Source of the DNA: Clostridium disporicum
GTDB taxonomy: Bacteria; Bacillota; Clostridia; Clostridiales; Clostridiaceae
Direction: 5' to 3'
DNA length: 60,109 bases
Assembly: GCF_001405015.1 (NCBI RefSeq)
Contig: NZ_CYZX01000023.1
Span: forward strand, 1 to 60,109
The number at the start of each line of letters is the position of its first letter. The first letter of the stretch is position 1. Both the position numbers and the translations under genes were made by a program. This document shows, in pieces, positions 18,201 through 27,313 of the stretch. The notes beneath the pieces were generated by a model. That model had not been told where the DNA came from. It did not search any database and saw only the letters and a program-made list of their open reading frames with translations.

Positions 18201-18758
18201 CTTCCTTTGTTCTTGCATTCCATGGTCTTGTATCTCTAAATAAAAATCACCATGGAATATATCTTTATAAAGTAAAGCTACCTCTTTTGCTTTTTCATAG
18301 TTATCTTTTAAAATCCAGCTTTGTACTTCTCCTCCAAGACATGCACTTAATGCTATAAGCCCTTCACTATGCTGTCTTAAAAAGTCATGGTCAATTCTCG
18401 GTTTATAATAAAAACCATCTATTGAAGCTGTAGATACTATATTCATAAGATTTTGATATCCAACTTCATTCTTAACTAATAAAACTAAATGATGCGTACT
18501 ATTATCTTTATCATTTATCTTTATGTCCTTAGACTTTGCAGCTACATAAACCTCACATCCTAATATAGGCTTTATGCCTTGTGCCTTTGCTTCTTTGTAA
18601 AAGGCAACACATCCATACATAACTCCATGGTCAGTAAGTGCTATACTTTCCATCCCAAGCTCTTTAGCTCTTGAGATAATCTTCTTTATCTTAGCAGAAC
18701 TATCAAGCAAACTATACTCACTATGAAGATGTAAATGACAAAACTTCTTTTCACTCAA
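15204..18758 (-). CDS. dnaE: DNA polymerase III alpha subunit, DnaE type
   Basis: An 1184-residue replicative polymerase subunit. The PHP domain starts at HLHLHSEYSLLDSSAKI (about 7-24); the polymerase active site includes PDIDSDF (about 400) and GPGRGSAAGS; helix-hairpin-helix and an OB fold (ILGGIIAEVNQ...) follow near the C-terminus. There is no inserted proofreading exonuclease domain, so it is DnaE and not PolC. The start codon is TTG with a clear GTGAGGTG ribosome site, an uncommon start that may lower translation. The position upstream of pfkA-pyk is as in other Firmicutes. Confidence 0.96.
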   Translation of the reverse strand: MSEKKFCHLHLHSEYSLLDSSAKIKKIISRAKELGMESIALTDHGVMYGCVAFYKEAKAQGIKPILGCEVYVAAKSKDIKINDKDNSTHHLVLLVKNEVGYQNLMNIVSTASIDGFYYKPRIDHDFLRQHSEGLIALSACLGGEVQSWILKDNYEKAKEVALLYKDIFHGDFYLEIQDHGMQEQRKVIDTNIKLSKETGIPLVATNDVHYINKDDSKAHDILMCIQTGKTVDDVNRRRYPSDQFYLKSQEEMYDLFSYSKEALENTVKIAEQCNFDYEFHVSKLPNFPVPEEYKTHFDYLEEVCFAGLIDRYDVFKEFRGKEVNLDEIREFSNSNEEALSYVERLNYELGVINQMGYVDYFLIVWDFIKYANDNGIPTGPGRGSAAGSIVAYTLGITKINPIKYSLLFERFLNPERVSMPDIDSDFCYERRQEVIDYTVEKYGEKNVSQIITFGTMAARLCIRDVGRAMNYSYSEVDRVAKMIPTMLGITIEKALDLNPELKKIYDTEERVRNLIDVSKTLEGLPRHSSTHAAGVVIASRPLVEYVPLQKNDESIVTQFDMTTLEELGLLKMDFLGLRTLTVMNDAVKMIKENRGIDIDLDKIDFEDKEVYKMIGEGKTAGVFQLESPGMTSFMKELKPDCLEDIIAGISLYRPGPMAEIPRYIEGKRNKDSVHYETPELESILDVTYGVMVYQEQVMQIVRDLGGYSLGRSDMVRRAMSKKKHSVMEQERKNFIYGIVDDNGNVEVPGCLRNGISEEAANKIFDSMMDFASYAFNKSHAAAYAVVGYQTAYLMHYYPVEMIAAMLNSVMGTAEKVAHYINFAESQGIQVLPPAINESYSKFTVKGDTIRFGLAAIKNVGFNVVESIVASRSDKGRFESLVDFINKIDLSAINKRAVESLIKAGAFDEFKIFRSKLLAVYEKVMDSVSNEKKRNIDGQISLFGLVEENINEPEVKYPNINEFSKNNLLAMEKEMTGMYLTGHPLDEYVQSLKMYTSISIDDIYKCQQAHLEGVDGEEYSIHDEDKVILGGIIAEVNQKVTRSNSIMAFLKLEDLSGSIEVIVFPKILDKVRNLITPDSMVIIKGRVSMKEDEPVKLICETIEPLEKVNSTKVFIRVDNLKKAKETKPSLIGITSEHKGDSALYIFTADDRKNYRMPREMWVRVNNDLLDQLYKLYGEENIKIVE

Positions 18759-18906
18759 GGTATCACCTCACTTTTCCAATGCCATAAGGCGCTTTTCACT
18801 TTTAATTATGAAACTACTTCATAGTTTTACTAAATAAAAATAAATTGCTAAATTTAAATCAATTTGAATTCACTCATCAATTCTTAATTATTCATTCTTA
18901 ACTATA

Positions 18907-19857
18907 TTAGTAGTTTCCTGACCTTACTTCTTCTGCTATTTTTTCTATTTTTCGTAATCTATGGTTAATTCCTGATTTTCCTACTGGTGGATTTAGCATT
19001 TCACCTAACTCTTTTAAAGACTCATCAGGATAACTTAATCTTAATTCCGCTACTTCTCTTAAGTTTTTAGGTAATCTTTGAAGTCCTATTGTACTTTGAA
19101 TTAATTTTATACTTTCTACCTGTCTTACTGCTGCATTAACAGTTTTACTTAAATTAGCAGTCTCACAGTTAACTAGTCTATTTACGTTATTTCTCATTTC
19201 CTTCATTATTCTTATATTTTCAAGTTCTAATAATGAAGTATGCGCTCCAACTATGTTTAGAAGGTCAACTATTTGTTCTCCTTCTTTTATATATATAATA
19301 TGGCTGTTCTTTCTTTGAATAACTTTTGAACTTAAACCAAAAGAGTTTATTAGTTTACATAACTGAATAGCATATTCTTCACTATGAGTAACAAACTCTA
19401 AGTGATATGTTTTCTCTGGGTTACTAATGCTCCCCCCTCCAATAAATGCTCCTCGTATATACGCTCTCTTAAGTTCTTCTGTTTTAACCATCTCTGGCTC
19501 GATAGTATAATCTATAGTCAACACATCATCAACTTCTTTAAATATTCCTGTTTCTTTCAGTAATTCTCTTACGCCCATATCTTCTTCTATAAGAACCATA
19601 TAAATATTGTTCTTTTTTAAAGAATTACTTTTTTTAACTAGAAGTTTTGAGTGTATATCAAAATAATCTTTTAATATCGTAAATATATGTCTCGCTGATG
19701 CTGGATTTTCTGTAGTTATTTTAAAGCTAAGTCCTTTTCCACTAAAACCAATAGTTCCACTTACCTTCATTATTGCTGATATCTCAGCTAAAGCCTCTTC
19801 TTTAGATATCTCTATATACCTACATATTTCTCCTTTAACTTTTGATGAAAATGACAT
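18907..19857 (-). CDS. whiA: WhiA family DNA-binding protein
   Basis: A 316-residue protein. The N-terminal two thirds is a degenerate LAGLIDADG homing-endonuclease fold (AYIRGAFIGGGSISNPEKTYHLEF), the C-terminus a helix-turn-helix (LRLSYPDESLKELGEMLNPPVGKSGINHRLRKIE). WhiA affects cell division and chromosome segregation in Gram-positives. It follows rapZ-yvcK, as yvcL follows yvcJ-yvcK in Bacillus subtilis, but here a terminator and about 260 bp separate it from yvcK, so it probably has its own promoter. Confidence 0.93.
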   Translation of the reverse strand: MSFSSKVKGEICRYIEISKEEALAEISAIMKVSGTIGFSGKGLSFKITTENPASARHIFTILKDYFDIHSKLLVKKSNSLKKNNIYMVLIEEDMGVRELLKETGIFKEVDDVLTIDYTIEPEMVKTEELKRAYIRGAFIGGGSISNPEKTYHLEFVTHSEEYAIQLCKLINSFGLSSKVIQRKNSHIIYIKEGEQIVDLLNIVGAHTSLLELENIRIMKEMRNNVNRLVNCETANLSKTVNAAVRQVESIKLIQSTIGLQRLPKNLREVAELRLSYPDESLKELGEMLNPPVGKSGINHRLRKIEKIAEEVRSGNY

Positions 19858-20014
19858 ACTTCTATTTCTCCTAACTATGTTTAAATATATTTTTTATTAT
19901 ATCATAAACTGACCCAACTGTGTCATAGAAAAACAATAACTATTAAAGGATAAATATAACTTTATTAAGAAAATGTACTTTTACTTTTAAAATAACAGGA
20001 CTTAAAATAAAAAC

Positions 20015-20053
20015 ATGTCATTCAAATAGCTATAACTACTATTTAAATGACAT
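20015..20053 (-). terminator. Intrinsic terminator of the rapZ-yvcK operon
   Basis: A 15-bp stem with one mismatch: left arm 20015-20029 beginning ATGTCATT, right arm 20039-20053 ending AATGACAT. It lies between yvcK and whiA and separates their transcripts. Confidence 0.75.
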
Positions 20054-20118
20054 ATTTATATATCTACTTCTAATTCTTCATTAAATATTTTTATCTAACA
20101 AATAACTATTATACTATA

Positions 20119-21456
20119 TTACTCTCTAGTATTTCTTTTTTCTCTCATTTTTTGAAGCGAATAAACATATTCCAGTATTTTTTCTTTATCCCATTTTAAT
20201 TCTTTTTCTATCACAGTTTTCATTATTATATCAGCTAAATATTCTGAATCATGTTTAACATATCCTTTAGTTATCTTAACTAAGTTTTCTTCAACTATTT
20301 CTACACCTAAGCCTTTAATATTATCCCTATCCAATTCAACTAACTTTGAACCTTCTTTCAAATATCTTTCTTTAATATCATCCGGAATAGTACCATTATT
20401 AGCAATTACATAATCAACACATTTCTTGCCACCATAATTTATTAATGTTTTTAAATGATCAGCTGCTGTAAAGTCATCTGTTTCTCCTGGTTGAGTCATT
20501 ATATTTGATATATATATTTTTATTGCATCACTTTCACATATTGTATCAGCTATATCAGTTACTAGCAGATTAGGAATTATACTTGTATAAAGACTTCCTG
20601 GCCCCATTATAATAGCGTCAGCTTCCTCTATTGCTTTAAGCGCATCAACTAAAGGTTTAGCATTTTCAGGATTTATCATAAGCTTTTTTATTTTAGACTT
20701 TCTTGCTATAGCCTCATCTGGTATTCTTGACTCTCCATCAATTTCATCACCATTTTCTAATATAGCTACAAGCTTCATATCATCAAGAGTTACCGGTAAT
20801 ACTTTACCTGTAACAGCAAGTACTGAACTCATTCTTTGTACAGCCTCTTCGAAATTATCACTTATCCCAGCCATTGCAGCTAAAAATAAGTTACCGAAGC
20901 TTTGCCCTTCAAGACTACCTTCTTTAAATCTGTATTGTAATAATTTCTCCATTATTGGTTCAGTATCTGCTAATGCTAATATACAGTTACGAATATCTCC
21001 TGGAGGAAGCATCCCAAAATCTTCTCTTATCTTTCCAGAACCTCCACCATCATCTCCAACAGTTACTATAGCAGTTATATTATTAGTGTAGTTCTTAAGC
21101 CCTCTAAGCATAGTCGAAAGACCTGTTCCCCCTCCAACTACTACTATCTTAGGACCACTTACAGAAAGTCTTTCATCATCTATTAAGTCTTCTACATTTT
21201 TATCATTAATAGTTATATTTATCTTATCGCTATTGATTAATCTTAATATAGATTTTAATCCTTCAGATATAGATATAACTATAACCACTACTCCCAATAA
21301 CCCCAAAAATATACATACCATTTTTCTAGTTAAATCATATTCTTTATGAATAAATACTTCTCCTACTCCTAATGCAAGTAGTATAGTTCCGACGAAACCA
21401 AGTAATACCCATCTTTTTATTCTAGCTCCTGGTTTCATCAAGTAATCAAGTATCAT
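20119..21456 (-). CDS. yvcK: YvcK/GluP-family gluconeogenesis factor
   Basis: A 445-residue protein with two N-terminal transmembrane helices (about 15-70) and a CofD/UPF0052-type domain starting VVVGGGTGLSTMLRGLK. The family binds UDP-sugars and is needed for growth on gluconeogenic carbon and for correct peptidoglycan synthesis. It overlaps the end of rapZ by 4 bp (ATGA), so translation of the two is coupled. The N-terminal membrane segments are a clostridial-style extension; the Bacillus protein lacks them. Confidence 0.9.
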   Translation of the reverse strand: MILDYLMKPGARIKRWVLLGFVGTILLALGVGEVFIHKEYDLTRKMVCIFLGLLGVVVIVISISEGLKSILRLINSDKINITINDKNVEDLIDDERLSVSGPKIVVVGGGTGLSTMLRGLKNYTNNITAIVTVGDDGGGSGKIREDFGMLPPGDIRNCILALADTEPIMEKLLQYRFKEGSLEGQSFGNLFLAAMAGISDNFEEAVQRMSSVLAVTGKVLPVTLDDMKLVAILENGDEIDGESRIPDEAIARKSKIKKLMINPENAKPLVDALKAIEEADAIIMGPGSLYTSIIPNLLVTDIADTICESDAIKIYISNIMTQPGETDDFTAADHLKTLINYGGKKCVDYVIANNGTIPDDIKERYLKEGSKLVELDRDNIKGLGVEIVEENLVKITKGYVKHDSEYLADIIMKTVIEKELKWDKEKILEYVYSLQKMREKRNTRE

Positions 21457-22337
21457 AATTTTTTATCTCCCTTATGAACATCCTCTTTAATATCTCTATG
21501 CTCAACATACACATTATAGTTACTAGCATGTAACTTTTCATATATAGCATTTGCTATAGCTACAGATCTATGTCTTCCCCCTGTACATCCTATCGATACT
21601 ATAAGCTGACGTTTTCCCTCTTTATTATAATTTGGTATTAAGAACTGTAACATATCTACAGCTTTTTCTAAGAATACCTTAGTTTCTTCCTGTTGTAATA
21701 CATAATCTTTAACTGGTTCATCATTACCTGAATGAGGTTTTAATTCTGGAATGTAGAATGGATTAGGTATAAATCTTACATCAAATACTAAATCTGAATC
21801 TACAGGAATTCCATACTTAAATCCAAAACTTAATACAGTTATTGATAATTGCTTTTGTGGTGCTTCCACATCACCAAAATTCTTAAGCATTTCCTCTCTC
21901 AAATCTTTTATTGCGTATTTTGATGTATCTATTATTATATCTGCTTTCTCTTTTACTTCTCTTAATTTTTCTCTTTCTAGCTCTATTCCAGTTATTACTC
22001 TTCCTCCTGGAGATAATGGATGACTTCTTCTTTTTTCTTTAAATCTCTTAACAAGAACTTCATCAGAAGTATCTAAAAATAATATTTCATATTTAAATTG
22101 TTCCTTAGATAACTCCTTTAAGCTATCAAATAAGTCATCAAAGAATATACCACCACGTATATCTATTACTAAAGCTACTTTGTCAATCTTTCCATCACTT
22201 TGCTTACATACTTCAGCAAACTTTGTTATTAATGTTGGCGGAAGATTATCCACACAAAAATATCCCATATCCTCTAAACTATTAGTTGCTTCTGATTTCC
22301 CTGCCCCTGATAATCCAGTTACTATAATAAATCTCAT
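21453..22337 (-). CDS. rapZ: RapZ/YvcJ family nucleotide-binding protein
   Basis: A 294-residue protein with Walker A GLSGAGKSEA (8-17) and the C-terminal signature GCTGGRHRSVAIAN. In E. coli RapZ controls decay of the GlmZ small RNA and so amino-sugar supply; in Firmicutes the homolog YvcJ hydrolyses GTP and its role is less clear. It is the first gene of the rapZ-yvcK pair, 4-bp overlap with yvcK. Ribosome site GGAGG. Confidence 0.93.
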   Translation of the reverse strand: MRFIIVTGLSGAGKSEATNSLEDMGYFCVDNLPPTLITKFAEVCKQSDGKIDKVALVIDIRGGIFFDDLFDSLKELSKEQFKYEILFLDTSDEVLVKRFKEKRRSHPLSPGGRVITGIELEREKLREVKEKADIIIDTSKYAIKDLREEMLKNFGDVEAPQKQLSITVLSFGFKYGIPVDSDLVFDVRFIPNPFYIPELKPHSGNDEPVKDYVLQQEETKVFLEKAVDMLQFLIPNYNKEGKRQLIVSIGCTGGRHRSVAIANAIYEKLHASNYNVYVEHRDIKEDVHKGDKKL

Positions 22338-22583
22338 CTTTTACCTCCACTTTATATAATTAAAAGTTACTAGTTAAGAATATAAAATCACTTCTTATCT
22401 TAAAACTTATTTATTAAAATTTAACTCTCATTAATCCCATCTAAGCTTTTCTTAACTATAATTACCTTACCAATTAAATTATATCACAATATATCCTATA
22501 AACAATTTTATATATTAACATCAAAGGCTTTACACAAATACTTTAGTAATTATTTCTATATATCTGATACTAAATTATAAAAT

Positions 22584-22624
22584 AAAAGGCTTATCTTATT
22601 AAACAATTATAAGACGAGCCTTTT
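22584..22624 (-). terminator. Intrinsic terminator of murB
   Basis: AAAAGGCT (22584-22591) pairs with the AGCCTTTT end (22617-22624), and an inner TCTTAT/ATAAGA continues the stem after a 2-base mismatch. Confidence 0.65.
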
Positions 22625-22636
22625 CTTATATAAAAA

Positions 22637-23554
22637 TTATAAATCTTCACCAATTATTCTTACTTCTGTATGAAGCTCTACTCCAAACTGTTTCTTAACT
22701 TCATCTTGTATATGATGTATTAAATCAAGTATATCTTTAGCAGTTGCTCCACCTTTATTTATAACAAATCCTGAATGTTTTTCTGATATAGCTGCTCCAC
22801 CTATACTATACCCCTTTAATCCAGCATCCTGTATTAGCTTCCCTGCAAAATATCCTTCAGGACGCTTAAATGTACTTCCTGCTGATGGATACTCTAAAGG
22901 TTGCTTTGATTCTCTCTTATTAGTTAAATCTGCAACTAAATCCTTAATAGACTTTACTATACCTTTTTCTAGTTTGAAGACTGCAGATAAAACTACATAC
23001 CCTTTTTTCATAACTATCGATGATCTATAACCTAAATCTAATTCTTCATTATTTAAAGTAATTATCTCACCATTTTCATTTATAACATCTGCACTTTCTA
23101 TTACTTGTGACATTTCTCCATTATAAGCACCTGCATTCATAAATACAGCTCCACCTACAGTTCCTGGGATACCACATGCAAATTCAAACCCTGTTAATGA
23201 ATTTTCAACAGCCTTATCTGAAACCTGCTTTAGCATTGCTCCACACTCTGCTTCAATTCTTTCTCCATCTACAGTTATATTATTAACCTTAGTTAATGAC
23301 ATAACTACACCTCTAAATCCACCATCTTTAACTAATAAATTTGACCCATTTCCTATAACATAAAAAGGTATATTATTTTCCTTACAAATATTAACCGTTC
23401 TTATTATTTGCTCCTTATTTCTAGGAGTAACTAATATATCTGCAGGACCTCCTACCTTAAAATTTACATATTGGCTTAATTTTTCATTTATCTTAACATC
23501 TTCATCACTATAAAAACTAGTAAATAAATCCACGTAATTATTATACTTATTCAT
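22637..23554 (-). CDS. murB: UDP-N-acetylenolpyruvoylglucosamine reductase
   Basis: A 305-residue FAD enzyme that reduces UDP-GlcNAc-enolpyruvate to UDP-MurNAc with NADPH in the cytoplasm. Motifs: NFKVGGPADILVTP, YVIGNGSNLLVKDGG, CGIPGTVGGAVFMNAGAYNGE, and YPSAGSTFKRP with the catalytic Ser. Length fits the Gram-positive type. It follows uvrC at 85 bp and ends with its own terminator, so it may be co-transcribed with uvrC. Ribosome site AAGGAG. Confidence 0.96.
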   Translation of the reverse strand: MNKYNNYVDLFTSFYSDEDVKINEKLSQYVNFKVGGPADILVTPRNKEQIIRTVNICKENNIPFYVIGNGSNLLVKDGGFRGVVMSLTKVNNITVDGERIEAECGAMLKQVSDKAVENSLTGFEFACGIPGTVGGAVFMNAGAYNGEMSQVIESADVINENGEIITLNNEELDLGYRSSIVMKKGYVVLSAVFKLEKGIVKSIKDLVADLTNKRESKQPLEYPSAGSTFKRPEGYFAGKLIQDAGLKGYSIGGAAISEKHSGFVINKGGATAKDILDLIHHIQDEVKKQFGVELHTEVRIIGEDL

Positions 23555-23639
23555 TATTGGCTCCTTATTTTTCGATATTCTCCATAGTTAAATAGTATAA
23601 ATTAAATACTAATATTTAACAAGTGCTTTCACTTATATT

Positions 23640-25505
23640 CTATTTATTTCCATTAAAGTGATTATATATACTTTCTGCTGCTTTCTTATCTATTGATGGT
23701 GTTTCTAATATTTCCTCAAGTGTAGCTTCTCTTATCTTATCAACACTTCCAAATTTCATAAGTAATGCTCTTCTTCTTTTTTCTCCTACATATGGTATAT
23801 CATCTAATATTGAATGTAACGTTCTTTTATCTCTTAAGCTTCTATGATAAGTAATTGCAAATCTATGAACTTCATCTTGTATTCTTCTTATCATCTGCAT
23901 TAAATTTGATGACCTATTAATAATTAATTCTGTATTATTATATACAATTCCTCTAGTTTGGTGTTTATCATCCTTAACAAGTCCACAGACTGGTATATCT
24001 ATATTAAGCTCCTTTAAAACTTCAAGAGCCACATTTACTTGACCTTTTCCACCATCCATCATTATTAAATCAGGAAATACCGAAAATTTTCCTGCTGAAA
24101 ATTTTATTTTACTTTCTTGTATAGCTTTTATTTCTTCTAATCCGTGAGTAAATCTTCTTGTAAGTATTTCTCTCATGCTATCATAATCATTAGCACCTTT
24201 TACTGTCTTTATCTTAAATCTTCTATAATCACTATTTTTAGATCTACCCTCTTCAAAAACTATCATAGTTCCTACAGAATCAACACCTTGAATATTTGAT
24301 ATATCATATGCCTCAATCCTTGTTGGCCAATTTTCTAAATCTAATAGTTGTTGTAATTCCTCTAAAGAAATTCTATTTATTTCTTTTTCTCTAAAATATT
24401 TATCCTTAAACTTTTCTAATGTTATCTTAGCATTGTTTTTAACCATCTCTAGCATTTCCTTTTTCATACCCTTTTGCGGCACTTTAACAAATACTTTAGA
24501 CCCTCTTTTTATAGATAAATATTCTTCTATTAAATCCTCATCTTGTATAGCTGGTACATATATCATCTTTGGAACTTTGGCTGTTCCTGAATAAAACGAA
24601 GTTATAAACTCTTGAAGCAATTCTTCAAGACTTTCATTTGCTGTATTTTCAAATATAAAATGTTCTCTTCCTAAAATCTTTCCATCACGTGAAAAAAATA
24701 CTTGGATACAACTATCCTTCTCATCTTGATCTACATTAATAAAATCTTCATCGCCTTCCATAGTCTTAAAAATCTTTTGTTTTTCAACTATAGCTTCAAT
24801 AGCTAAAATTTTATCTCTAAAAGATGCTGCTTTTTCAAATTCTAAATTCATAGATGCCTCTTCCATCTGTGATTTTAAATCTTTAACAACTACATTATCT
24901 TTCCCACTTAATATATCTATAATGTTATCTATCATCTTTCTATATTCATCTTTTGATATATGTCCTCCACAAGGACCTAAACATTTTTTTATATGATAAT
25001 TTAAGCAAGGCCTGTACTTTTCACCATTCTCTTTTATTGATAACTTACAAGTTCTTATTGGAAATATCTTATTTATAAGATTTATTGTCTCATATACAGC
25101 ACTTCCATTAGTATATGGCCCAAAGTACTTACTTCCATCTTTGGCATAATTTCTAGTTACAAAAACCTTAGGAAAATCATCTTGAAGTGTTACTTTAATA
25201 AATGGATAGAACTTATCATCTTTCAATAATATATTATATCTAGGACTATATTTCTTAATTAAGTTACATTCTAAAATTAAAGCTTCCATTTCAGAATCAG
25301 TTACTATGTACTCAAATTCAGCTATGTTTTTAACCATAACTCTAACCTTTTCAGAATGATTCTTAGAATTCTGAAAATAACTTTTAACTCTATTCTTTAA
25401 AACCTTAGCTTTTCCAACATATATAACTTCACCTAAAGAGTTCTTCATCATATAAACACCAGGCTTATCAGGAAGATTCTTTAAATGATACTCAAAATCA
25501 AACAC
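23640..25505 (-). CDS. uvrC: Excinuclease ABC subunit C
   Basis: A 621-residue nucleotide-excision repair nuclease. It has an N-terminal GIY-YIG domain (PGVYMMKNSLGEVIYVGKAK), a cysteine cluster (CKLS...CLNYHIKKCLGPC), a UVR motif that binds UvrB (NLEFEKAASFRDKI), an RNase H-like nuclease domain (YDISNIQGVDSVG, MMDGGKGQ) and a C-terminal helix-hairpin-helix. The start codon is GTG preceded by GTGAGGTGG. uvrA and uvrB lie about 4-8 kb upstream and are transcribed separately. Confidence 0.96.
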   Translation of the reverse strand: MFDFEYHLKNLPDKPGVYMMKNSLGEVIYVGKAKVLKNRVKSYFQNSKNHSEKVRVMVKNIAEFEYIVTDSEMEALILECNLIKKYSPRYNILLKDDKFYPFIKVTLQDDFPKVFVTRNYAKDGSKYFGPYTNGSAVYETINLINKIFPIRTCKLSIKENGEKYRPCLNYHIKKCLGPCGGHISKDEYRKMIDNIIDILSGKDNVVVKDLKSQMEEASMNLEFEKAASFRDKILAIEAIVEKQKIFKTMEGDEDFINVDQDEKDSCIQVFFSRDGKILGREHFIFENTANESLEELLQEFITSFYSGTAKVPKMIYVPAIQDEDLIEEYLSIKRGSKVFVKVPQKGMKKEMLEMVKNNAKITLEKFKDKYFREKEINRISLEELQQLLDLENWPTRIEAYDISNIQGVDSVGTMIVFEEGRSKNSDYRRFKIKTVKGANDYDSMREILTRRFTHGLEEIKAIQESKIKFSAGKFSVFPDLIMMDGGKGQVNVALEVLKELNIDIPVCGLVKDDKHQTRGIVYNNTELIINRSSNLMQMIRRIQDEVHRFAITYHRSLRDKRTLHSILDDIPYVGEKRRRALLMKFGSVDKIREATLEEILETPSIDKKAAESIYNHFNGNK

Positions 25506-25542
25506 TTAACCACCTCACTCCATAGTTAAAAGTTAAAATATA

Positions 25543-25612
25543 AGAGTTAAGAGTTTAGGATGAAACTGTATTCAGTTTCTAAAATTATGATATCCCCAAA
25601 CCTTTAACTCTA
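25543..25612. repeat. Imperfect large inverted repeat upstream of uvrC
   Basis: AGAGTTAAGAGTTTAGGA on the left is matched by a related complement (AACCTTTAACTCT) on the right, with a perfect inner hairpin GAAACTG/CAGTTTC. It has no U-run and looks like an extragenic repeat rather than a terminator. Confidence 0.45.
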
Positions 25613-25697
25613 CAAAATTAATTACTAACTTATTAGTTTTTTCTATTACATCTATTAATTTATATCTACTATAACCTATCTTATTAAGAAATAACTC

Positions 25698-25747
25698 TAA
25701 GAGTGTCGAAAAGTTTCTACACCAACGTTTATAACTTTTCACTCTTA
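25698..25747 (-). terminator. Hairpin after the penicillin-binding protein gene
   Basis: TAAGAGTG...GAAAAGTT pairs with AACTTTTCACTCTTA across 50 bp, with a 2-base bulge. It follows the PBP stop by 6 bp. The following minus-strand sequence is only moderately U-rich, so termination is likely but not certain. Confidence 0.5.
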
Positions 25748-25753
25748 ACTAGC

Positions 25754-27310
25754 TTAATATCCTAAAACTGCTTGTCGTACTACTTGGCTAGCTATTACTG
25801 CTGCTGATCCTGCACCACTTTCTCCATTTTCAACTATAACTGCTACTGCAATTTGTGGATCATCCATAGGTGCTGCCGCTATAAACCATCCATGTGGCAC
25901 AGCTTCACTTCCATCTGGTAAATTATAATCTGCTGTACCAGTTTTTCCACCTGCATTTGTTCCTTCAAAAGCTGGCCATCTATATATATTATTATCTACA
26001 AGATATTTCATATAATCTTTTACTGTAGCTGCTACATCTGAAGGAATAGCTTGACGTATTTCTGTACTAGCTATATTTCTAACAATATTTCCATTCTTAT
26101 CAACTATACTATTTACTAACTTTGGCTTCATTAGTACCCCATCATTAGCTACAGTAGCTGTAACTAGTGCCATTTGCATTGGAGTTGATAATACTGATCC
26201 TTGACCTATTCCGCTTTGAGCCATATTTCCTTTTTCGTAATCTTCTAATGTCGGAAATTGACTCGCTGTAGCTGTAAATCCTTCTCCTCTAATTACAGAG
26301 TTAAATCCAAAGCTCTCTGCTGTATCTTTTAACTTTTCATTTCCTAATTCCATAGCCAATGTACCAAATACAACATTACTTGAAACCCTATAAGCTCTTC
26401 TTAAATCTATAATTCCGTGAACTTCATAAGCAAAGTTATTAAGCTCTGTCCCATCGTCAAATGTTATTTTACCTTCATCATCAAATTGTCTTTCAGCAAT
26501 TCCTGGAATATTCTCTAAAGCACTTGATAAAGTTACTGTTTTAAATACTGACCCTGGAGGATATATCCCATCTATAGCCCTATTTATAAGAGGAGTATCA
26601 TCTGCACTTCCTGAATTTGCCTTATCTATCTCTGCATCTAAATCATTTGGATTAAATGTTGGTTTAGACACCATAGCTAAAATCTCTCCTGTTTTAGGAT
26701 TTATAGCTACTACTGCCCCTTTATTATCTCCTAATGCATCATAAGCAACTTGTTGAAGTGTAGTATCTAAAGTTGTTATTATTCCATTTCCCTCTTTAGT
26801 ATCTGATTTCCCAACTAGCATTCCAAAATTCATATCATCAATAAATGTCTTAAAGTTTTCTTTAAAATTAAAGCTACCTGTATTAGCCTTATCTTCTTTT
26901 AAGTTTCTTATAAAATCTCTTGGATGAACAGTATCTAAAAAATCATTTATTCCATTTCTAAATGTACTATAGTTACTTAGCTCACCATCATAAGTTTCCT
27001 CTAATCCACTTAAGCCATATGTTTGATCTATATATCCTAATGGATGAACAAATAAATTTCCATATAGATAATTTCTTTGTTGAGATGTTTCATCTATTCT
27101 TTCACTTGTAGCTAAAGCTGTTCCATTTCTATCGTAAATAGTCCCTCTTAATATTTCATTTCTTTTTGCCCATAATCTCACATTCCCAGAATCATTCGCT
27201 ATATTAGGACCTTTAAACACCTGAAAATATGCTATATAAGATATTAGTGCAATAAAACAAAATAAAAAGATAGTCATAACATGTCTTACACTTTTCCCTA
27301 AATCATTCAT
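25754..27310 (-). CDS. Penicillin-binding transpeptidase (PbpA/FtsI-like class B PBP)
   Basis: A 518-residue class B PBP that cross-links peptidoglycan outside the membrane. It has one N-terminal transmembrane helix (about 12-32), a dimerisation region, and the transpeptidase domain with the three motifs SVFK (Ser254), SSN (310-312) and KTGT (456-459). The preceding FtsW/RodA gene ends 3 bp upstream and an FHA gene precedes that, giving the FHA-rodA-pbpA arrangement known from Actinobacteria and clostridia, so these two are a polymerase-transpeptidase pair. The short length and lack of PASTA domains exclude the sporulation SpoVD and vegetative PBP2x types. Confidence 0.9.
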   Translation of the reverse strand: MNDLGKSVRHVMTIFLFCFIALISYIAYFQVFKGPNIANDSGNVRLWAKRNEILRGTIYDRNGTALATSERIDETSQQRNYLYGNLFVHPLGYIDQTYGLSGLEETYDGELSNYSTFRNGINDFLDTVHPRDFIRNLKEDKANTGSFNFKENFKTFIDDMNFGMLVGKSDTKEGNGIITTLDTTLQQVAYDALGDNKGAVVAINPKTGEILAMVSKPTFNPNDLDAEIDKANSGSADDTPLINRAIDGIYPPGSVFKTVTLSSALENIPGIAERQFDDEGKITFDDGTELNNFAYEVHGIIDLRRAYRVSSNVVFGTLAMELGNEKLKDTAESFGFNSVIRGEGFTATASQFPTLEDYEKGNMAQSGIGQGSVLSTPMQMALVTATVANDGVLMKPKLVNSIVDKNGNIVRNIASTEIRQAIPSDVAATVKDYMKYLVDNNIYRWPAFEGTNAGGKTGTADYNLPDGSEAVPHGWFIAAAPMDDPQIAVAVIVENGESGAGSAAVIASQVVRQAVLGY

Positions 27311-27313
27311 CCT